Of a DNA stretch of 25,000 nucleotides, positions 1-11,628 are shown piece by piece (within the stretch, counting starts at the first letter, position 1; every line of letters begins with the position of its first letter). The notes beneath the pieces are model-generated. The model saw nothing but the letters and a program-made list of their open reading frames with translations. It was not told the DNA's origin and did no database searches. A program made the position numbers and the translations under genes. Origin of the DNA: Owenia fusiformis (lineage: Eukaryota; Annelida; Polychaeta; Sabellida; Oweniidae); the NCBI GenBank assembly GCA_903813345.2, contig CAIIXF020000214.1:1-25000 (forward strand). Direction: 5' to 3'.

Positions 1-683
1 TACATGTATACACAATTTCGAAGAATATAATTAAAGTGTAGTGTCAGAATCGAAAAAATAAGGAAAACCTATGAATTTGACCTAGATTTTGACCTAGGCA
101 TTTCGGTGTCCAAATTGTGAAGCTAGATGGCTTTTGAGGTCCCCTTCTTTTAAAGGCTTTGATTATATGAAGCTGAACTCAGTCTATATTCCGTATTTTT
201 CACTTCAAAAAAATATTTTTTCCCATTGACTTAACATGGGCACCAAATGTAGCGATTTTTGAGTTTTCAAAACGCCATAACTTCCGAACTGGAAGTCAGA
301 TCCAAATTTCGTTTTCAGATTCGGAATCCTGAGAAAATTTCCTATAAGACTAATATCCTGGACATTTGATTTGGAGAACTTTTTTTTGGACCTCGTTTTC
401 GGACACTGATATCTCGAAATCGGTTTGAGATATCAAAAAACTAAATCGACCTTAAGTTTCCTACTTTTTTATAAGGAACACAATGAAAAAAACCCGGATC
501 GAAAATATTGAAGGACGACCGAGAAAATCGAAAAAAGTGACAAAGTACTGGATTTGACCTAGTTCTTGACCTTTGACCTAGATAAAAATTTGACCCAATT
601 TCCGAGGAACTAGATTCTGGACCTAAATTGACCAAATGACTGACTTTACTGAAAACCTTATGGTTATTGAGAAAACTGGTTTA

Positions 684-711
684 GAATAATAAGAATAAGA
701 ATAAGAATAAG
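684..711. repeat. (AATAAG)n microsatellite
   Basis: About four units of AATAAG/AGAATA are seen in tandem and are nearly perfect. The word GAAAACTG occurs on both sides of the array. Confidence 0.8.
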
Positions 712-728
712 AAAACTGACGAAAACAA

Positions 729-755
729 TAGACTCCAGATTTCATCTGGAGTCTA
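729..755. repeat. Perfect 12-bp inverted repeat (hairpin)
   Basis: The arms TAGACTCCAGAT and ATCTGGAGTCTA are separated by TTC. No coding context or T-run suggests a function. It may be the core of a decayed fold-back repeat. Confidence 0.7.
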
Positions 756-2069
756 ATAATTAAGACATAAATCTATCATAGAATCTGGCAGGAACATTTA
801 AAACATGAGGGATTTGATAAGAATGTTTTTGAACAAAGACTGAGAATTGCAGAGACCCTTCAAGTATTTTTAAGGGGAAAACCAACAACATGAAATGATT
901 GATGTGAAATGGCTTTTATTTTAAGAGACGGTGAAACTTGAAAAGTCGAGTGACGTCACCCTGAATGTTATATTTTAGCAAGATATATCAAAAATGGGTC
1001 TTGTTAAACATGTTAAAAAGCCGGATGAGATTAATTATTTCAGGTCTTTACAAAATATATTTGAAAGATATGCATTTCAAAATAAAGAGGAGATGCACTA
1101 TTTTAAAAAACTAAATAATATTATTTTATTCACTCTCTAGAATATCCCAGATATTAAAATCAATTTGAAATTGATTTTCATTAATTGTTCCCAGTTGAAA
1201 TAGATAGTTTCCGTGTTGTAAAGCATATTCATCAATTAGTGATTGAAAATGTAATATCTGCTGTATCGTTGTAACCTGTACATTATCAACTCAATATCTA
1301 GCTCTTGTGGCGTGGTGTTCTACAAACAAGACCCTGGTTCATTACACGAACGAGTGAATAATTTCACAGTTCTTATAAAAGTTTAAGTTGAGATATAAGT
1401 CTAACGTATAAAAAGGCACATACACGATGATGGTAAACGTATTGGATCTACACGTACATGTAAACGATAACATACTCATGTGTGTCGACCAATTGACCAC
1501 GAGCCCTATCTAACGTTAATAAGCTGAATATGTAAAGTATTCTATCAAACACATGAACACTATTGACTACCATTTCGATAAACTATTAGTAATCAATCTA
1601 ATCTGTGTTAGTGATGCATAGAGCAAGCCATATGGGTGCATAACAAGCTCTCTCTCCAGTATTTGTACAGGGTGTTTCATAATAGAGAGGTTTCGGTAAG
1701 AGGAGGGAAAGCCCCAGAGTTTCAAGATGACAGACATAATTACCTCTCTTGCTTACCACCTTCGTTCGTTCGAATTTTCATCGGCTAGTTATCAAATACT
1801 ACACTTCGATGGGATGTTATAATTGATATAGGCATATTCCGTACACCTTTCTTTATCTTGATGTGAAATGAGAAGCTATGATATTGGTTAACACGCCAGA
1901 AATGAACATAATATTATTCGAAGCGTATTTCGAAAATTTTGAAACCGCCATTGATGACGTCATTTGTTTGTCGACTTTTGACCAATCAGCGACCGTGTCA
2001 TCTCAATACAGATTTACATTATAAGCGTATGTCATCTTTGAACCCTGGTGTTTCGATCTCCCCCTCTGG

Positions 2070-2906
2070 GTTTCGGTATACGTTTTCAGCCGAACTTATA
2101 CTGCAACTTCAAATTCTAAATGACGAAAACCCCACCCGGGGAGGAACATTTCTCGAGTAAACGAGGAAAGTAGTTTCCCTCGTTTCCTAATAGAGGGAAT
2201 TAATTTGTGAATATCCCAGCAATTACAGTAACAGTGAACTTTATTATCAATGAACTTTATTACCGAAGCAATTCTGCTTTGAGCCTTTCAGATAGATGTC
2301 GCTGTTATATATTTTTGTTATTCATTTCTTAGTATAGATGGCTCTATTTCGATGTATATAACCACAGCACAAGCTGTGGAAGTTAGTTTGAGTTCTGATG
2401 CTGAGAAGAAACGAGACACAATTGTAGGACTGAATTTAATGTTAAATAAAACGATAAAGCCGTATTTTAGCTTTATCAAACGGACATTACTGAGTTTGTT
2501 ATTTCTTTATCAAGCACCAATCAATCAATTTTATTAACCTACACACATTTAGGCTTCATTACATTCGTAGATTTTGTACTAATAGTCCACGTTATGTAAC
2601 ACCCCCTATATGGCGAGACGAGGGCAAGTCGGGTAAAGCATTGGGGAGGAACTGGAAACGAAGATAGGCTCCTTTTATTCTTCCAATATATGGCAAGTAT
2701 TTAGTTCGTGAGTTCCGGTTTCAAATTATGAGTAGTACTTAGAAATTGATACTGTAATTGATGGGATATTTATAATCAATTCCCTCAATTAGGAAACGAG
2801 GGAAAGTACTTTACTCGTTTCTCCGAAATGTTCCTCCCCAGTGGGGGTTTCGTCATTTAAAAGTTCAAGTTGCAGTATAAATTCGGCTGAAAACTTATAC
2901 CGAAAC
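2070..2906. mobile_element. Fold-back (long-TIR) non-autonomous DNA element
   Basis: The left arm 2070-2229 and the right arm 2751-2906 are reverse complements at roughly 85% identity. The outer ends read GTTTCGGTATA and TATACCGAAAC-like; the inner ends read AATTACAGT and ACTGTAATT. Both arms carry the words AGCCGAA, GGGGAGGAACATTTC and CCCTCGTTTCCTAAT. The ~520-bp centre (2230-2750) encodes nothing recognisable. It holds two small hairpins, CCACAGC/GCTGTGG at 2362-2379 and GATAAAGC/GCTTTATC at 2453-2477. I found no convincing target-site duplication, so the true ends may differ by some bases. The family is not identified; MITE or fold-back element is the safest label. Confidence 0.7.
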
Positions 2907-3120
2907 ATGGAAAGCTCTCTATTTACCGAAATTAGATGTTAACTCTCCGTGTAGTCGGGATTATCTACTGAAACGAGATACTAGATGTAATTTATAACTA
3001 AAGAATTGTCTTAGAATGTAATTTTAAGAACAAATCACACAAAAGAACGAATTGATAATGATGAGGTTTTTTAAGCTTTAAACGTCACTGGTCTCTCCCG
3101 GCGAGTAGTTTAGAATGACA
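2907..3120. other. Spacer between fold-back element and esterase 3' end
   Basis: This stretch follows the esterase stop codon on the minus strand and should hold its 3' UTR. I see no canonical AATAAA on the minus strand close to the stop, so the cleavage site is not determined. Confidence 0.4.
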
Positions 3121-3301
3121 TCACTCTTCTGCTGGTGGTCTATCTAGAATTGGCCAGATAGTTTCCCGCCAAAAACTCATCCGCTCTGGGAAGAAGGAAG
3201 TTATGACGCTAATATTGTCCAGTGGCGCTGTAATGTCCAAGTATGAGGGGCTTGCTGACGAAAATGGCGGCCATGCAACCCCTGCTAGTGAACCCGGATT
3301 T
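3121..3301 (-). CDS. Last exon of the carboxylesterase gene
   Basis: Read on the minus strand after the acceptor TCTATGCAG, this 181-bp exon continues the FAKTG of exon 1 as NPGSLAGVAWPPFSS, then SYLDITAPLDNISVITSF, PERMSFWRETIWPIL and DRPPAEE-stop. This is the conserved C-terminal block of type B carboxylesterases. The unspliced frame of exon 1 instead runs on into a 26-residue tail unlike the family (WVLVKSKEMRS and onward), which I take to be intron. Confidence 0.88.
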
Positions 3302-5044
3302 CTGCATAGAAATTAGGATATACATAGTATTCTACACATTCAATTAAATTCATGAAACGTATTAAATATTCGAATATAAACTAGTATAAATTCAATCGGT
3401 CTGTTTGAAAAAACAACAATTTAACAATGAAGTATATTGCGAGCGCATTTCTTTGGATTTTACTAGCACCCACCCTGTTTTAGCAAAATCAGCCCAAGTT
3501 TTCATCATTGCATCACTCAGATCGCGTTCCTCGGCTGTCACCCGGTCTTCCATCGTATACTTGGCTTTACCGAACACGAACGCGAGGTCGTCAGCGTGGC
3601 TAGCCAGAATCCAATTTGGCACCGTGGCTTCCCAGATTACACGCTGGTCCACGGACACCCGTGGCGAGAAGTAGTAGTTGAATACATTACTCGATCCAGC
3701 CCTATCAGCGTATAATCGGGCAAATCGATCGTTATGTGCAATAAATTGGAAGTCACTAAGAAAGTTCATATAACCAGCGGATCTTTCTAAACTGTCTACT
3801 CCTTGATCATAATCTATGTCATATTGTTGTTTTATAGCCGCCAATACCTCTGTTCGACGGGCAGGGTAGTTAAGGAATCGCATCCAATGTGCCGTCAGGT
3901 GGTCGAAATCGTCCGAATTAATTCCACGCTCCACCCAGCGTCTGATCCCAGGGATCATGATATACCACATGTGTCTGTATGGCCAGGACTCGTGGCTTGT
4001 AATACCAGTCATAAAGTCCACTGGTTGAAACTGACCATTTGCTAAAAGCGTCAGTGGATCATCGGGAACAATGTTGCCATCTATCCTCGGGGCAAAAACG
4101 CTCTGGGTATCATCACGTGTATTTTGATAAATTAAATTAAGCTCAAGGGAGGTATTAGTAACTTCCCATGGATCCCTGCCTCTTAGGCACGTTACCATCC
4201 CTGGGGAATTATCAGGAGGGCAGTTCATTTCGGTTGCCAGTGAGGCGGATAGTTCCCTTAGGTAATCTTTAGCTACGGCCCAATACATAGTTGCTATACC
4301 ACTCTGACTGATAGCTCTGTTGAACAAACCATTCGCAGGTGGAGAAAGTAACAAATATGAAACAGCCGCCCCACCAGCTGACTGCCCAAATATGGTAATT
4401 GAGTCAGGATTGCCTCCAAAGTTCCGAATGTTAGCTTTAGTCCATCGCAACGCTTCAATGATGTCCATGAGTCCGTAGTTACCAGGAGCAGTGTCATCCT
4501 CGGTGGAGAAGAACCCCATCACCCCAAGGCGATAGTTTATTCCAACTACAACAACGTTCTGATCACTAGCAAGGTAGCCGCCAAATTGGAGAGGATTCAT
4601 ACCGGTGCCCAACTGGAACGCTCCACCATGGATATAAAACATGACACTTAGGTTCAAATTTGATGGATCCACAGCGTCACCTGGCGTCCAGACGCTCAGA
4701 TACAAACAATCTTCAGATATTTCAACTGGCACTCCATAATACGAATCGATGTCTCTCTGGTAGCAAATCACATTGAAATTCAAAGCATCTCTTACCCCAG
4801 TCCATGAACTCATGGCTACAGGAGGCTGCCATCTTAAATCACCCACTGGAGGCTGGGCGTATGGAATACCCGCCCATTCTGTCACAACCATCGTGTTTAT
4901 AACACCATCTGGATACCAACCAGCAAAATCGACTACTTCGCCTCGTAACTGCCCTAAAGTAGTATTTACCTCAACATATTCTTCTAACTGCCCGGATGTG
5001 ACAGCTAAGATTCCCAATATATAAGCTAATATGATTTGCTGCAT
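3121..5044 (-). CDS. Secreted carboxylesterase / cholinesterase-family (type B) esterase
   Basis: This is an alpha/beta-hydrolase that would cleave carboxyl esters outside the cell. Exon 1 is 5044-3474 and exon 2 is 3301-3121. The 172-bp intron starts GTGGGT and ends TATGCAG; the join is phase 2 and gives 583 aa, the usual family length. Residues 1-18 form a signal peptide, which supports this start. The oxyanion-hole motif HGGAF is at 139-143. The nucleophile elbow GQSAGG has Ser222; Gln replaces the more common Glu, as in many invertebrate esterases and juvenile-hormone esterases. The acid is Glu352 (SHES) and the base is His483 (ASHADDLAFVFG). Cys94-Cys113 and Cys275-Cys286 are likely disulphides, and NTT, NLS and NTS are glycosylation sites. 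Exon 2 supplies FWRETIWPIL and ends PPAEE. Substrate and exact subfamily (esterase versus cholinesterase-like) cannot be read from sequence. Confidence 0.9.
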
Positions 5045-5669
5045 TGCTGATCAATATCTAGTTGCTTCATATACTTTTCTACGGCAGATCCTTATCACAG
5101 CATTCAATTCTGACTTTGTATAAGCAAGTCAAAATAGGTTTGTTCTGGAAACATGTGTATATTCTCCCACGGCAAATGTCAACCTTGAATTAACCTTGAT
5201 TCAAATATTAGTTTTTCACTGATAACAAAGTCAAATAATGAAACATTTGGCCAGTTATCATGCACATTGTATGTTGTACAGCATTTCAGGAAAACTTAAC
5301 TCTTGGTGTGACAAAGGTGTTTCTGGCTGTAAATAAATGAATGGAATTGAACGGTATATGTTGGCTGATAATTAAAATTATTTAATTTGTTTCAAAATAT
5401 TTTAAAACAAGTACATAAAACACACGAGATGAGACAATATCGCATAAATGTAAACTATCAATAATTTATATATAAATTATGTATGGTACAGTGGTGCGTT
5501 TGATACGATCTGTTATTGCTCATATTTTCGAGTCTTAAGGAAATTCTTGCAAATTCTATTTTTGCTTAAGGTGTACAGTGTCCCAGTTCAGATTTTCACG
5601 GACAGCTAGGTTGTTGGTTTTACTACCTACTCCCAGAAAACATCCTACTTATTGGGTAAGCTTGACAAT
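5045..5669. other. Intergenic: esterase upstream region and left flank of the transposon
   Basis: The region is AT-rich and non-coding. It must hold the promoter of the minus-strand esterase, but I see no convincing TATA box or initiator. The last bases before the transposon end read GACAAT, whose final AT is the presumed target duplication. Confidence 0.5.
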
Positions 5670-5764
5670 AGTATAGTTTCTAAATCCCCGGGGGTTTAGT
5701 GCTTCACTTGACCGATAGAATGCGCTTGCATCACATCGGGCCACAATCCAATATGGCGCCATTG
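5670..5764 (+). repeat. Left terminal inverted repeat of the ISL2EU-like element
   Basis: The first 23 bp are perfectly shared with the right end. A diverged stretch follows, then TCGGGCCA at 5736-5743 and GCCATT at 5758-5763, both also present at the right end at nearly equal offsets. A palindrome ATGGCGCCAT sits at 5753-5762. Confidence 0.8.
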
Positions 5765-6183
5765 AAATAAATGGAGAAATAAAATTCGACTCATAAAATC
5801 GATTAGTTTTACTTATTCAAGGGATCAGATTAAAAACAGACTTATTCTGGTTATAAAGTACGTAACAGTGTATTAGAAAATCTTAATGTGGACTCAAAGC
5901 AACAAGGCAATAATCATAACGAACTGGATGAAGTACGACTAGTTTTTTCGTTTTTTTTCCGAAAATCAAAATAGCTTTACAAAACTATTATAGATCGTTA
6001 AGACATGGCTACAGCCGACATATATCGCATGAACAGATGAAAAAGGCTTTGATATCAATCATATCTTGGAATATCAGGGCGATAGATGATTTCTATATTG
6101 CAAGAAGAGGTACAAAATACACTTGGAATGCTTGTCACGTGACCTTTCTTTGCATCTGGACTTATTTACATCTGGAGATAACA

Positions 6184-8925
6184 ATGCCTGGAAAGTATTG
6201 TGTTTATGGTGGATGTCGTAACAAGAGTTCAAATATAGGGATAGAAGAACATTTAGAAGGTGTAAAATGGCATCCTTTTCCAAAGCCATGGTCACAGAAT
6301 CCAGTAAAGAAAGAACAGTCACACATTTGGCTAAGAGCACTGGGTCGAAAACACATCACTGCTGACAATATTACAAAAGACTTTTATGTTTGTTCTCAAC
6401 ATTTTGTTGGGGGAAAAGGCCCCACAAAAGATTACCCTAATCCAGTCCCTTGTGGTGCAACACCAGTTGAGGTGCAACATTGGCTGAGAGTAAATAAGGC
6501 AAGAGATTCACCTGCGGAAAGGTCTAAAGCCAAAAAACAGATTGTAGAGAAGATTACACTGTTTGATATTGATAAATCAAGCCTTACATTACAAAGTGCA
6601 AATGACTCTACTACTGACAATATACAAGAAGGTGTTATTCCAGGTGAAAATGTTCCCCCGCTAAAACAATCTTTGTTTGGCCCCAATCCTGATATCGACC
6701 TTAACAGTATCTCAACGAGTACTGATGTCTCTGCATCTGTCATTCATGAAGGTATTATTCAAGGTGGTTCTCAAACTGAAGAAGGTAATTTTGCAGAAAA
6801 TCCAGTAAGGGGAAATGTTCCACCACGGAAACGCGGGACTGATGCCATTGATCCCCTGCAACCCAAGGTCATCATCCTCAGAGAAACAAAACCTCTGGTA
6901 TGCATGATTTCCACTGAAATCAAATGATGTCTCTCAAAACAACAATAAATATATAAGAATCTAGAAAAGAAGAAAAAATAATTATACATTTTAGTATAAG
7001 GAACATTTTATTTCAGAAAATGAATTCTATTGTATACTTGTATAATGTAATATTTGTTTACTAACTTACTAACAAAAAAGAAATTCTGAAGTATCTGTTT
7101 AATATTGAAAACTCTTTTATTTCCAGATGAAAGACTCTTCTTCACAGACATATATTGAGTTTGATGATATCAAGCCATACAGCAACATTGAGCTGGTAGA
7201 GACACCAAAGCTGAAGAGAAGATTACTGCTGAATGATATCACCAAGGATGATAAATCTGCAAAGTTCTATACAGGTAAACTTACAATACTGATATTTCAG
7301 TGCTGCACATAACAATACATTAAGAGCATTTTCACAGGCCAATAAATAGTTATATGCAATATGAGAGTACGACTACAGTTATTACATTTCAAAGCATTAC
7401 AGTGCAGTACAACATCATTTAATATCTCTGTAACCATATGTATAGGGAATGTTTATGTCAAGCAAAACCTGAAACATATATCATTGTATCGCACCAGTAT
7501 AAACACCTCATTAAAATGCTTTAAAATATTTATTTGTAGATTTACTAACATATTATGATTTTCCAGGGTTAACCCTTTTCAAGTTGGCTCATCTGTTTTC
7601 CCTGCTGAAGGATAAAGCATCTCGCCTTAATTTCTGGAAGGGCAAAGCTACAAAGGATATCGGTGTAAGTATAATGACAATTTTTATTCTGAAAATGCCA
7701 ATGGCAGCTGAAATGGCTTTAACCCTCATCTGTTTACCCTATTGTTCACTTCTTTCTTACTTGAGTCTTAAAAGATGATAGAAATATTTTCTGTTTATGA
7801 TGGAAAACTCTTTTGAGATGCCCTAAACATTTGAAGTTCAGCAAAAAAATAAAATTAATCAATATTTCATATTCTTTTACAGCACCAAAGAGGCAGATAC
7901 AGAGATTTAAGTGTGTATGAGCAGTACCTGCTAACCCTAGTGAGACTGAGGAGAGGTATAGATGTTCAACATGCTGCAGACATTTTTGGTATCTCCAAGT
8001 CAGGTGTGAGCAAAACCTTCACAACATGGATTAACTTCTTAGCTTTTGAACTGCAGGTAATGTATGATTCATTGAGAATCAAACATAACTCATTTGTTTT
8101 GCTTTTTAAAAAATGTAAAGGGCAGTCAGGTACAAAAAGCTATCGAAATCGATAGCCTTGTTAATTTTTTTTACAAAAAAAGTAACCTTCATATAACTCT
8201 TATATATAAGTTTGCTTAAACTATTGTTTTCCCTTGAATTTATAAATGATATGAAAATGTTAATATCCAACAATCTTTTTACCTTTTATTGAGCCAATAC
8301 TTTCTATGTTTGAACACACTTCATGTTCTATTTCCAGTTTTTGATGAAATGGCCTCAGAAAGAACAGATATTGCGCAAACTCCCAAAGTCATTTAGGAAA
8401 CATTTTCCAAGGACACGTGGAATAATAGATTGTACAGAAATATTTATTCAGAGACCCAGTCGGCCAACCTCACAGAGAAGGACATGGTCTAGCTACAAAC
8501 ATCATAACACATACAAAGCACTAGTATCTGTAACACCCCGTGGTGTATTTAGCTTCATGAGCAAGCTTTGGAGTGGAAATACATCAGACAAAAAAATAGT
8601 GCAGTCATCTGGACTTTTGGATAAGGTTGAGCATGGGGACGATATTATGGCAGATCGAGGCTTTCTTATTAGAGATTTGCTTGCACTACGTGGTGCTACA
8701 TTGAACATTCCCCCGTTCACCAATGGCCGTCAGCTCTCTGCTCCTGCTGTAACTAAAACCAGGAGGATCGCTAAGGCCAGAATTCATGTTGAAAGAGCTA
8801 TTGGCAGACTAAAGAATTTTAACATCCTCTCTGGTGTCATGCCTGTTACATTGCAAGATATTTCTGACCAAATATTGCATGTGTGTGGGGCATTATGCAA
8901 CATGGACAAGGTTCTGAACAAGTAG
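6184..8925 (+). CDS. Transposase of ISL2EU / PIF-Harbinger type (THAP + HTH + DDE_Tnp_4)
   Basis: This enzyme would bind the transposon ends and catalyse excision and integration in the nucleus. Five exons join in frame: 6184-6897, 7127-7274, 7567-7664, 7883-8056 and 8338-8925, giving 573 aa. All introns are GT-AG. Residues 1-98 form a THAP zinc finger: Cys6, Cys11, Cys70 and His73, with the HPFPK motif. The 58-residue gap between the second and third Cys is longer than usual. Residues 100-320 are a linker with KKRK-like basic patches. Exon 4 (321-378) is a helix-turn-helix (QHAADIFGISKSGVSKTF) as in DDE_Tnp_4 proteins. The catalytic domain has Asp409 (GIIDCTEIF), Asp484 (MADRGF) and Glu530 (HVERAIGRLK). 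The frame is open upstream to an ATG at 6037, but the THAP start MPGKYC favours 6184. The donor of exon 1 is the least certain join. Confidence 0.88.
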
Positions 8926-9904
8926 TAACAAGGGTTGAGTGAGAATCTAAGAGAAACTCTAAAATAATTTACACTACAAGTATATATTGTTTGTACATTT
9001 TGAAATTCAGATCATTGATTAATGAGATCTAGATATGGGTTACTAATATTTAATGTAAATTATTTATAATATTTGAACCATTGTTCAAGGACGCAATGTA
9101 AAACAATTTTCATTTGAAACCAAATCTTGAATTTCATTTCAAAATAATGTACATCTATTTACATAGATTTTTTAAAAACTGACACTTTGAGAGTATTCTT
9201 TTTGGATTTATATATAGATGTGTATGGTCCAACTGTATAAAACAATGTAAAATTTTATAACATAGCATTTTATTCATAGACCTTGCAAAATATAAACTTA
9301 CATTTTATATGTTTGTATTTTGATTCAAGGTTGTATTTTTATGAACTCATTGCAGTATACAATTTTTAAATATTTACAGTAAGATACAATATTTTATGAA
9401 TGGCAGTTTAAGATTTTTCTAAGACATTTTGTCAACTGGATACAATTTTTCTTTACAATGCAAATGCTTGTACATTTTGAAATACTATACTGTGATTTCT
9501 ATCCCCTAAGACATTGATATTGATCTTCTTGATTTTTTTCTTGCAGTGATTGTACTACATCAGTTTGTAGATTATTACAAATCTACAATTTCTATGCTCT
9601 TATATTGATATTGGCACAATGTTATTGCATTGTTGTCATGATTGAACTGAATTTGGACCTTAATTAAATAAAGTAGAATGTATAAATGAAGTTATTTATT
9701 TGTGTTGGCATATTTAAAACCTGTTTAAATCCTTAAACTGTAGCCTGGTGAATAAAAGTCTGTATTAGATGGCTATATACAGTGGCTTGGTGGAAATGGC
9801 AGATCACATCTGACCTTTTGAATGATATCTAATAATTTTTCAAAATGAAGAAAATGACCCACTTCTTTGCACAGAAAAAAGCTTACAGTATTGAAGAGTG
9901 GACA

Positions 9905-10591
9905 CATACTGTATTCTCTCTAATTAGCACCCACTCTCTAATAAGTGCCAACTCACTTCAAAAAGTTCGAAAAATATTGAGGATTAATATTTATAAATAT
10001 GTAACAGAAAAATCATGCGTACTTCCCACATACTAAACTAATATTTTGTATTTTAAGCTAGCATATCAAATCAAAACGCCAACCTAGACGTATGACCGAT
10101 TGCCCATACAAATGCATTGCTTAAATATTTTCCCTTTAGGTTGTGAAAAACATTGCAAGCTTAAACTCCTTATTGTCTCAAAATAGTCCATAATGAATGA
10201 AGAAATGTTCAAGTTTTAACATTTTGATTGGCATTTCATCAATTTAGTTTCTGCATAAGTCAAAAGATAGTCACATTTTTCTTTTTTTATCATTACTCAC
10301 CTTGAACACACTTTTCAGACAAGGGGCTCTGTTGGGGATTTCTTCAATCACTGTCAACATTGTCTAGCTAGATTCTTGCAAGAGCCTTGCTCCAATAACA
10401 ATGCATACCATGATTATAAAAATATGCTGTTACTGTTTTGATGTTCCAAATAAGGCATTCTTGACAGGAAAAATTGATATTCTCTGGGATATTTGACTTC
10501 TCATATATATGGGTGCTTATTAGAATGGTATGAAGGATGTTTTTTCAATTTTGTAAATGGCGAAGGCACTAATTACAGAGAATACGGTATT
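9905..10591. repeat. Inverted-repeat pair, probable MITE
   Basis: The left part (9905-9951) contains ACTGTATTCTCTCTAATTAG and later CTCTAATAAGTGCC. The right part (10510-10591) read in reverse contains ACCGTATTCTCTGTAATTAG and CTAATAAGCACCC. The match is about 85% over 28 bp at the outer edge and patchy further in. No target duplication was recognised, so the boundaries are approximate. Confidence 0.45.
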
Positions 10592-11558
10592 TAGATTAAG
10601 ATGACCTACCTTTCACATCCTAACTTTCCATATGATTACAGCTGATTCTTGTTTGCAAATATAGAGCATTGAATACAATGTAGCAACTTCGGCTAATTTA
10701 AGACTGAGGGGTAATCTCAAAAGCTTGAAGAAATATGGTATTTGGATTTATCTCAAGAGTAAAAAGGAAAAAACACATGATCATGCCTCTATAATGTTTA
10801 TGAGCTTTTCTCCCAAAACCACATGAAATAATTTGACAGTCAGTAATTTTCCTTGTTTTATGATGAAGAATGGTTAGGTCAGATTAATATCAGATTATGA
10901 ACTCTTTGATGAGTTAAAAAGTTATGAGCCAGTATAGAAACAAATTCAACATTAAATTATTATCAACATTTCTTAAACAGTTATCTATGCAGGGGGGGGG
11001 GTCACAAACTCTGGAAATAGTTTATGATCCTATACTGAACTTTTACAATGTTCCCTTAATATTGAAATGTTCTCATTGCAGCATTATTTACACTTTCCCT
11101 GGCTTCATTGACTAAAAAGACTAAAAGTATGTAATATCAATTTGTAAAAGCCCTCACCCAGCCTAACATATGCTAAAAATCATAAAACAATGTTTTTGTT
11201 TATCAGTACTGAATTTATTAATTTACATATTCAAACAGCTATTATGCTATCAAGTATTGCTTTACTATTACAGACTTACAGTTCAAAAGTTATGCATATA
11301 CTATTGAGACAACCTAAATATATGTCAGTAGTTTCTATGAAAATGATCTGAATGATCATTTGTTTAGATTTGCATGTTCGTAATGTCATGAAATTAAAGA
11401 CCAGAAAAACTGAACTGTTAAACTGAACATAAATTTATGAAATACAACAGTGAATGATTTACAATGAATAAAACTGATGAACAATAGACAGAAATTTCCA
11501 TCAATACTGGCAGACTCATCCATAAAAGTAATATACAATATAATACAATATTTACACT

Positions 11559-11564
11559 TTTATT
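11559..11564 (-). promoter_or_regulatory. Poly(A) signal AATAAA for the SAP-SWIM-YqaJ gene
   Basis: AATAAA on the minus strand lies about 65 bases downstream of the stop codon at 11629-11631. The spacing is normal for a short 3' UTR. Confidence 0.5.
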
Positions 11565-11628
11565 TACATCTGATATGTTATGTTGTTTTCATTTTCGATG
11601 ATGATACATAACAATAGAAACTCATACA

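Larger units (their letters stand above)
1..2069. other. Intergenic DNA with short repeats
   Basis: I see no gene here. The first 640 bases repeat the word TTGACCTAG or close variants: two copies at about 77-102, three at 553-581, and weaker ones at 592-630. They are separated by AT-rich DNA with TTTTTT and GAAAA runs, as in a decayed repetitive element. A microsatellite of AATAAG units lies at about 684-711. A hairpin with 12-bp perfect arms (TAGACTCCAGAT, loop TTC) lies at 729-755. The rest to 2069 is AT-rich sequence with no long open frame and no recognisable domain. The open frame at 1939-2160 runs into the arm of the fold-back element and is not protein-like. Confidence 0.6.
8926..11628. 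other. Convergent 3' region inside the transposon
   Basis: These 2.7 kb lie between the stop codons of the two transposon genes and are AT-rich and non-coding. Candidate poly(A) signals for the transposase are AATAAA at 9667-9672 and 9751-9756, both far (about 750-830 bp) from the stop. An inverted-repeat pair at 9905-10591 is described separately. A run of ten G lies at 10992-11001. Short open frames here (9845-10036, 10924-11115) look like chance. Confidence 0.55.

Noticed and set aside
1939-2160. 73-aa open frame
   Set aside because: It overlaps the left arm of the fold-back element and has no protein-family resemblance.
3405-4497. Several open frames antisense or out of frame within the esterase
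   Set aside because: They are shadows of the well-supported esterase exon.
5064-5072. TATA-like word upstream of the esterase start (minus strand)
   Set aside because: It lies only about 25 bases from the start codon, leaving almost no leader, and it deviates from the consensus.
6037-6183. Upstream in-frame start adding 49 residues to the transposase
   Set aside because: THAP domains normally begin close to the first Met followed by a Cys about five residues later. MPGKYC at 6184 fits, while the extension has no domain character.
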